Shown one piece after another: positions 57,984 to 64,000 of a DNA stretch of 64,000 nt. Within the stretch, counting starts at the first letter, position 1, and each line of letters opens with the position of its first letter. The position numbers were made by a program, and so were the translations under genes. This DNA comes from Achatina immaculata (Eukaryota > Mollusca > Gastropoda > Stylommatophora > Achatinidae): assembly GCA_009760885.1 (NCBI GenBank), contig CM019721.1, positions 21,755,639 through 21,819,638 on the forward strand, read 5' to 3'. The notes beneath the pieces were generated by a model. The model did not search any database, was not told the origin of the DNA, and saw only the letters and a list, made by a program, of their open reading frames with translations.

Positions 57984-60371
57984 CTCTATGTTGTACAGTG
58001 AGTACTGGGATGTGCTTCGGAACTCTCTAGAAATTGATGTTTGTGGAATGGTAACATCCTGGAAAATTCTTCTATCATCCATTTCATATGGTTTCAGTTC
58101 ACTAGAGTTTTTTATAATAGCAAAAGCTCCAAAATCATCCTGGCCTGTGGGGGAGGGTGATGGAACTGGCGAGGATGTCTGACCTTCAGTTTCACATGAT
58201 CTGTTAAGGTCATTCTGAGTTGAGAGTGACAAGAATGAGTTTCCACTTGAGAACATTCCTGGACTAGGGGTCATCTCTGAATCACTGAAGGTAGGAGTGG
58301 GGTGAGTGCCTGCACCATCTCCTAGCTTCAAACTCTGGCCCTCTACAGGGACCCCATCCACCAGCAGCTGAGGAGGCTGTACATATGTGTGACCATTATT
58401 TCTTTCTTTCAAGTTTCTCTTCTCAACCACAGGCTTCAAATTTGATGAGAATTTCTCAGAGATAAGCGATAAAGTTTTGGGCTTTTTAACAAACTGCTGC
58501 TTCCCACCAGCCTTCAGAGAGTCCACAAAGAAATTTTTTATTGAGCTCAACTTTGGGAATGAACTAGGAACTGTTTCTGAGCAAGAGACTGAGTCAGCAG
58601 AAAAAGAACTTCCCTCTGTAGAATGCTCTATGAAATGAGAACTTCCCTCTGTAGAATGTTCTATGGCACTATCAGTCTCTATTCTGAGTGATGATTGTGA
58701 CAATTTATGTCCATAAGACATGATTTTCTGAGGATCTTTTTCAAAAATTAAAAGGTTGCTGGACATCATATCTGTGTCAAGTTCACTTTCTGATATATTT
58801 TTCATGTCTTCATCAGAAACTGAGCTGAAACTTCCAGTTCCCATATCCTCTGAAAAGATATTTGTACTTACAGTGTCATCTTTGCTCAACACCTGCATGT
58901 CTTCAACGTCTGTGCCAGCCTGACACTGGTGGCTATAACTATTTGTGTGTATAAAACTTAAAGAGTTACTTGCACCTGAACTGTGGATCAATGAATATGA
59001 GGCTGAGATTGGTTGTGTACATGACTCTCTCAAAAATTCGGCCTTCTCTTGAGAAGATGACACACTGAGTGATAAATCATGACCACAGAAAGATCTTTCA
59101 GATTCTTCAAGACCATCTGTTCTATGAGAGTCTTCAACTTCTAGCGGCAATGTGTACTTAGAATCATGATGTGACTCTAACTGAAAAACATCCTCAGAAT
59201 CAGTTAGGTCTGGAGACACTGAAGTCATGCTTATGTTTTCATTACTTACAGTAGACTTGTCACCCTTGTAAATATCTTCATTACTTACAGTAGACTTGTC
59301 ACCCTTGTCAGTATTTTCATTATCACTTTCTAATCCAGGACAGGCTGAACTGTTGCTTATGACCTTTTCATCTGAGGTCAAAATGATGATAGCTTCCATT
59401 AACCAATCCGGATTGGATATGATATCCATGACTGTTAGCATGACCTTGTTTGTGAGTATTTGAATCAACAAGGTCTTCACACAAGGTCCTTCAATGACAT
59501 GAGGATTGCACACAGACAAAACAACTATGGACACAATAGCCTTTAAATAGTCCACCTCTGCATGCTGTGACTGTAGCGCAGGGTGAAAGGATGTTGTATT
59601 TTCAAATGCATCCTCTAAAGATAAATGCCTCTTAAATGTGGAATGTTCTGGTATTTTTGTTTCAGGATGTATCTTGTGGCTTTGAAGAGAGTTTTGTGCT
59701 CGTTGGTACATGCTGAAGTGAAAATGGTAAAGCCTGATAATTCTTGTCAGAAGAAGCTGTGGGTCTTGCTGTGCAAGATGTAGAATGAAAGTGTTGAATG
59801 CTCCCTGAAGATAATATTTTGTCTCCTTCACAAACTGAGGATCATATGAAAAATCTGAATACCAAGATCGAACAAAGTCACGAATGATCAATAATTGAAT
59901 GGAATTAATCTCCAGCCTCAAGTCTGTTGACATTCTGACTGGAATGTTACTATCATTTGATCTGTCTCCATCCACTTCATAAACAGAACCCAGTTCTGTG
60001 AGCATTTCTTCTGATAAGTGGCAATCATCTTTCAAATATGACTTTCCTGAAAACATAGTTCCTAGATAGTAAACATAACTTCTTACATCAATATAGGCGG
60101 ACTCTAGTTTATAAAACAACATCTCAGCCACGTGTGATGCCTTTTGATGATGAAGGACTTGTTCTGATAATTTAACACCAGCAACAGACATAGCTATAAA
60201 CACCGGTATTAGTGTCCACATAGAGAACTGCCAAGATACTGCAAGAGTCACTAATGAAACCACCAACCACTTGTGTAAAACAGAATATCTAGTCCACTTA
60301 AAGACATCCACAATCACCCTCATAGTTCTCTTCCCGCTCCCAACATTAAGGGTAGATCGATTAACCGACAT
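57984..60371 (-). CDS. SNX19: SNX19-like exon 1: membrane hairpin, PXA domain, linker, start of PX
   Basis: Open frame of 796 codons from the ATG at 60371. The frame stays open to a GTG at 60425, but a TAG lies five codons further upstream, so this ATG is the first usable start. Residues about 35-66 form two adjacent hydrophobic segments (membrane hairpin). Residues about 147-332 fit a PXA domain, with IRDFVRSWY near the start and ISNPDWLMEA near the end. The following 430 residues are an acidic, Ser-rich linker containing two short tandem repeats. The last 30 residues begin the PX domain. The exon ends at 57984 in ATAGAG followed by donor GTAAAC, on a codon boundary; the in-frame TAA a few codons later is intronic. 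The PXA domain is known from membrane-anchored sorting nexins. Confidence in a PXA sorting nexin is high; the SNX19 assignment comes from the later exons. Confidence 0.9.
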
Positions 60372-60385
60372 ATCTTCTGTGATTG

Positions 60386-60448
60386 CTATGTAACTCTCAG
60401 TCGTGTCATACAACAGCTCGTCCACATCAAAAATAATCGCCTAGACAT
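60386..60448 (-). other. Possible upstream ORF in the SNX19-like leader
   Basis: An ATG at 60448 opens a 20-codon frame that ends in TAG at 60386, 14 bp before the proposed start codon and in a different frame. If the transcript starts upstream of 60448 this could act as a short upstream ORF. The transcription start is not visible, so this is only a possibility. Confidence 0.3.
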
Positions 60449-60492
60449 GAAATAATCGATGGTTGCCTCCATATTGGCCATCCGCATAAACA

Positions 60493-60518
60493 GTCATGTG
60501 ACCTTGTTGTCATGTGAC
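60493..60518 (-). promoter_or_regulatory. Two identical GTCATGTGAC boxes upstream of the SNX19-like start
   Basis: GTCATGTGAC occurs at 60493-60502 and again at 60509-60518, about 120-150 bp upstream of the start codon. The core TCATGTGA is the M-box form of the E-box bound by MiT/TFE factors (MITF, TFEB), which in vertebrates drive endolysosomal genes. Seen: the two exact copies. Inferred: the function, which would suit a PI3P-binding endolysosome tether. Confidence 0.4.
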
Positions 60519-60639
60519 AACGGTATATTTAGCTAAATGGCTGTTACTGCATTTAATGTTAACAACAGATTCTGTTCTTATGTTATGCTCCGATTCGACA
60601 TTAGCTTTGTTATAAGGAAAGTGAGTGTGAATGTCCCCA

Positions 60640-61111
60640 GCGTGGTACCCGGGACTTGGACACGTGCCTGGGAAGCAAAGAATGGGACCACTGTACCCTA
60701 CCAAGCATGATCGTAAATGGCGACTAAGGAGGGTTCAGCATAGGGCCAGCAACTCTGGTAAAACTCGATTTCCCACAGAAACATCAACAAGAGAGTCTAT
60801 ATATCAAGCCATGGCGGAGCAATGTGAGACTGTGGCAGGGATGAAAACCACAAGGAAGTTTCTGGTCCAACTCAGTCCTTGGCCACCCTCAAGCAACAAC
60901 TAGGGATAGAAACCTGGAACGTCAGCACCATGTTCAAGACCGGTAAATCAGCACAAGAGATGCAAAGGTGCACATGAAACATAAACAGAATTAACTGAGA
61001 TCAGATGGACTGGATCAGGAAAGATTACAACAAACACGGGAGAAATCATCTGCTACCCAGGCAGCACAGATGTTCAGCATTATGAAGGTGTGGATATAAT
61101 GATTTTACAAC
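60640..61111 (+). mobile_element. RTE-like element leader and start of endonuclease, truncated by the next element
   Basis: Leader with gcctgggaagc and gccagcaactctgg, a short frame (60631-60903) with ETVAGMKTTRKFL, then IETWNVSTMFKTGKSA (60905-60950), IRWTGSGKIT-type text and HYEGVDI (61080). This is the N terminus of an AP endonuclease with several shifts. It is cut at about 61111 by the element that follows. Confidence 0.7.
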
Positions 61112-64000
61112 AGTAGATATATGCCCCTGGGTAAAGCTGGGGCGACCATCCCCAACCCAGCACGTCACAGGTGGCGGATGGTGAAAGTCCTCCAGATATG
61201 GAGGATCCCTGTGAATAAGGAGTTGTCCAAATAAGCAGGCGCGGACCAACTGGCGGTGGACTCAGAGAGCAAGGTGGGGTAGTAGGTGGCTCTACTACTC
61301 CTATAAAGTGCCTCGGGTGCTCAGTGAAGGGAATACTAGGCGGGTCAGAGGCGCCTTAAAACCTCTCACTCCCGCTGCCTTGCGGGTAGGACAGGGAGTC
61401 CAAAGGCTAGCGGAGAGTCCGTACACAAACCGACAGAAGGCAACGGGAAACCACTGTTGTAATTCCTAAGAATAGTTATGCTTAAACAGAATAATCGATT
61501 CATCATGAACGATGTTAATGGATGTTCCTCTGGAACAGCCTCGTCCGGTAGGGCAGCTCAAGAGCCACAGGTGAGGCCAGATCGTCATCAAGCTACTGGT
61601 GGCAAAACTAACAAGTTCAAAATAGCAACATGGAATGTTAGAACTTTATTCCAGGCTGGAAAATTAGAAAATGTAAAGATGGAAATGGAAAGGATGAAGA
61701 TCAACATATTAGGAATGAGTGAAGTTAGATGGACAGGTGCAGGGAAGATAAACTCAGATAAATATACAATAATATATTCAGGAAGTGAGAAACATGAACG
61801 AGGAGTAGGAATTATATTTGATGAACAAACGGCAAGGACAATTGTAGGATATTTGAACATCTCGGACTGAGTCCTGCTAGCCCAACTGAAAGGACAACCA
61901 ATAAACATAAATATTATACAAGTGTACTCTCCAACATCTGAAAGCTCTGAAGAAGATGTACAGCTATTTTATAATGACATAGAGACAGCACTAAAACACA
62001 CAAAGTCACATGAAGTTACCATAGCCATGGGAGATTTTAATGCCAAAGTTGGTAAAGGAAGAACTTCAGACATCGTTGGTGACTATGGACTGGGGGAGAG
62101 GAATGACAGAGGTTATAAATTAATTGAATGGGCAAGAATACACAGCATGGTTGTAGGAAACACCTGGTTTAAACAACATCCTCGAAGACTGGCAACGTGG
62201 TGCAGTCCAGACAAAAAGACTTTTAACCAGATAGACTACATATTAATCAACAAACGATTCCGCAATGCATTACTGACAACAAAAACCATGCCAGGAGCTG
62301 ACTGCAATAGTGACCATGATCCACTCTGTGGAAAAGTTAGAATAAAACTAAAGAAAGCAGGCAGAAAAGTGAGAAACATCAAACTGAATACAGAACTTCT
62401 TAAAAATGACCAAGAACTGAGAGAACAATACAAATTTATTATAACAAATAGATACAATGCAATAGCAAAGATAAATAGTATAGATGAACAATGGGAAATG
62501 TTAAGAGATTCTATCCACCAAACTGTTAAGGAGATAATACCACCAAAAAAAGAAGCCCCTAAAAATAAATGGATGACAGACGACATCTTAGGACTGATGG
62601 ACAAGAGGAGGAGGAGTAAAAATAATGAGAAAAAATATAACAAGATAAATAAAGAAATAAGACGCAAATGCAGAGAAGCAAAAGAAGTGTGGTTAAATGA
62701 GCAGTGCAGACAGATAGAGGACTCTCATATTAAAGATAGCAAAAACATGCACAAACGAATTAATGAACTCACAGGCAGGAAAACAAAATATACCACAGGA
62801 TGCTTGAAATCGAAAGAAGATAAAATGTTAATGGGAAAAGAAGACATTGTGGACAGGTGGACAGAGTATATCAGTGAGCTATATGGAGGAGAAAGACCAG
62901 AATTAACACTAGATACTGAAAACTGTGAGGGACCACCAATACTTGAAGATGAAATCATAGATGCCATTAAACACATGAAGAAAGGAAAAGCAACTGGGCC
63001 TGATAATATAACAATAGAAGAAATAGAGGCACTAGAGGAGACAGGAATAAAAATAATAACCAAGTTGCTGAATGACATTTACAACAGTGGTTATATTCCC
63101 AGTGACCTGATTAAATCCACGTTTATACCACTACCAAAGAAACCAGGTGCAAAGGAATGTGACGACCACCGGACTATCAGCCTTTCATGTCACATAACGA
63201 AGCTACTTCTGAGAATAATTATGAGAAGAACAAGGAAAAAGATAAAAATTGAAATAGCAGATGAACAGTTTGGATTTGTTGAAGGAAAGGGAACACACAA
63301 TGCCGTTTATGCTTTACGAACACTAACAGAAAGAGCTTTAGAAGTACAGAAAGATCTCTACTTATGCTTCATTGATTACACCAAGGCATTTGACAAGGTG
63401 AAACATAATGAAATTATTAAAATGCTTGAAGACATCAATATAGATGGCAAAGACCTGAGGATTGTAAAACATCTATACTGGCAACAAGAAGCAGCAGTTC
63501 GAGTTGAAAATAGAATTGGAAGATATCAACCTATAAAACAAGGGGTGCGACAAGGATGTGTACTATCTCCAGACCTTTTTTCTCTGTATAGCGAGAATAT
63601 TCTAAGAACAATCATTGCAGAACCAGGCATAAAAATTGGAGGATACAATATTAACAACCTTCGGTATGCTGACGACACAGTACTGATAGCTGAGAACCAA
63701 CAAGACCTGCAAAATATCTTGGATAAAGTTGCCAAAGAAAGTGAACAGAAAGGCCTTACTTTGAACATCAAAAAGACAGAGACTATGGTTATATCTAAGA
63801 AACAGAATCCACCAGCAAGCAGTATTAAATTAAACGGAACTATTCTAAAGCAGGTGCAGAAATTCAAATACCTTGGAGCAGTAATAACTTCAGATGGGAA
63901 ATGCAGAACAGAAATTAGGAACAGAATAAGCCAAGCAAAGACTGCATTTCAGAGAATGAGAAACATATTACCCAACACATCCTTATCAATAAATGTTAGA
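61112..64000 (+). mobile_element. Nearly full-length RTE-like retrotransposon (runs off the window)
   Basis: A GC-richer 5' UTR (61112-61477; ccctgggtaaagctggggcg, cgggaaaccactgttgtaat) is followed by a frame starting at ATG 61478. AP endonuclease: FKIATWNVRTLFQAGKLE, ILGMSEVRWTGAGK, ERGVGIIF, a single in-frame TGA at 61868-61870, then [31 protein letters not shown] and [52 protein letters not shown], motif [15 protein letters not shown], motif [18 protein letters not shown], motif [12 protein letters not shown] and thumb [13 protein letters not shown]. After the TGA the frame is open for the remaining 2130 bases. It is the best-preserved element of the window. Confidence 0.93.

Larger units (their letters stand above)
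2767..60371 (-). other. SNX19: SNX19-like sorting nexin gene, span seen in window (3' end missing)
   Basis: Seven minus-strand exons join in consistent phases (0, 1, 0, 0, 0, 0, then a phase-1 donor leading out of the window). The joined product reads as an N-terminal membrane hairpin, PXA domain, acidic Ser-rich linker, complete PX domain and a post-PX linker. This is the order of the SNX19 subfamily, which lacks the RGS domain of SNX13, SNX14 and SNX25. In vertebrates SNX19 is an ER-anchored protein whose PX domain binds PI3P and tethers endolysosomes to the ER. Introns are about 15.4, 6.8, 3.0, 1.1, 6.7 and 20.7 kb and consist almost wholly of repeats. The Nexin_C region is expected to the left of base 1. 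The assignment rests on by-eye comparison with remembered vertebrate SNX19, above all across the PX exons, where the joined reading aligns without gaps at the junctions. Confidence 0.85.

Noticed and set aside
60372..60425. Translation start at the GTG at 60425
   Set aside because: GTG starts are not normal for nuclear animal genes; the first in-frame ATG is at 60371 and an in-frame TAG lies just upstream of the GTG.

Overview
The window looks like one strand of a repeat-rich animal genome, probably a lophotrochozoan and perhaps a gastropod mollusc. The mix of RTE-like, jockey/I-like and CR1-like retrotransposons, a mariner and a tRNA-derived SINE suggests this, but it is an inference and not a species call. 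There is no bacterial gene organisation: no operons, ribosome binding sites or compact ORFs.

The one host gene found is a sorting nexin of the SNX19 type on the minus strand. It fills almost the whole window, from its start codon near 60371 down to 2767, and continues off the left edge. Seven exons can be placed from splice sites, reading phase and protein similarity: exon 1 (57984-60371; membrane hairpin, PXA domain, acidic linker, start of PX), exon 2 (42472-42604) and exon 3 (35569-35666) forming the PX core, exon 4 (32436-32561; end of PX), exon 5 (31164-31340), exon 6 (present twice, 24316-24423 and 23548-23655) and exon 7 (2767-2869). Phases agree at every junction, giving about 1044 codons in the window. 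The C-terminal Nexin_C part should lie to the left. Two identical GTCATGTGAC boxes sit 120-150 bp upstream of the start codon.

Everything else is intron or upstream sequence made of three things. First, nested decayed retroelements: several RTE-like families, RNase-H-bearing non-LTR fragments, a gypsy integrase piece, a fragment resembling a restriction-like-endonuclease LINE, a jockey/I-like RT, a degenerate mariner and SINE copies. One RTE-like element at the right edge (61112-64000+) is nearly intact, with a single TGA. Second, more than 30 minisatellite arrays with units mostly of 18-108 bp, the largest about 4 kb with a 1.4-kb higher-order period. Third, larger tandem duplications (768 bp and about 1880 bp) with 5-bp microhomology at the breakpoints.

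The most striking pattern is that many arrays can be traced to a known seed. Separate arrays are built from RT motif A, RT motif B (in two unrelated elements), the RT catalytic YADD motif, an RNase H segment and a SINE/RTE junction. The host gene is affected too: both splice sites of exon 5 lie in short tandem duplications, exon 6 is duplicated whole and in frame, and exon 1 carries two short in-frame tandem duplications. The locus looks like a record of frequent local tandem duplication acting on whatever sequence is present. Nothing here was run through software; unit lengths were counted by eye and copy numbers are approximate.
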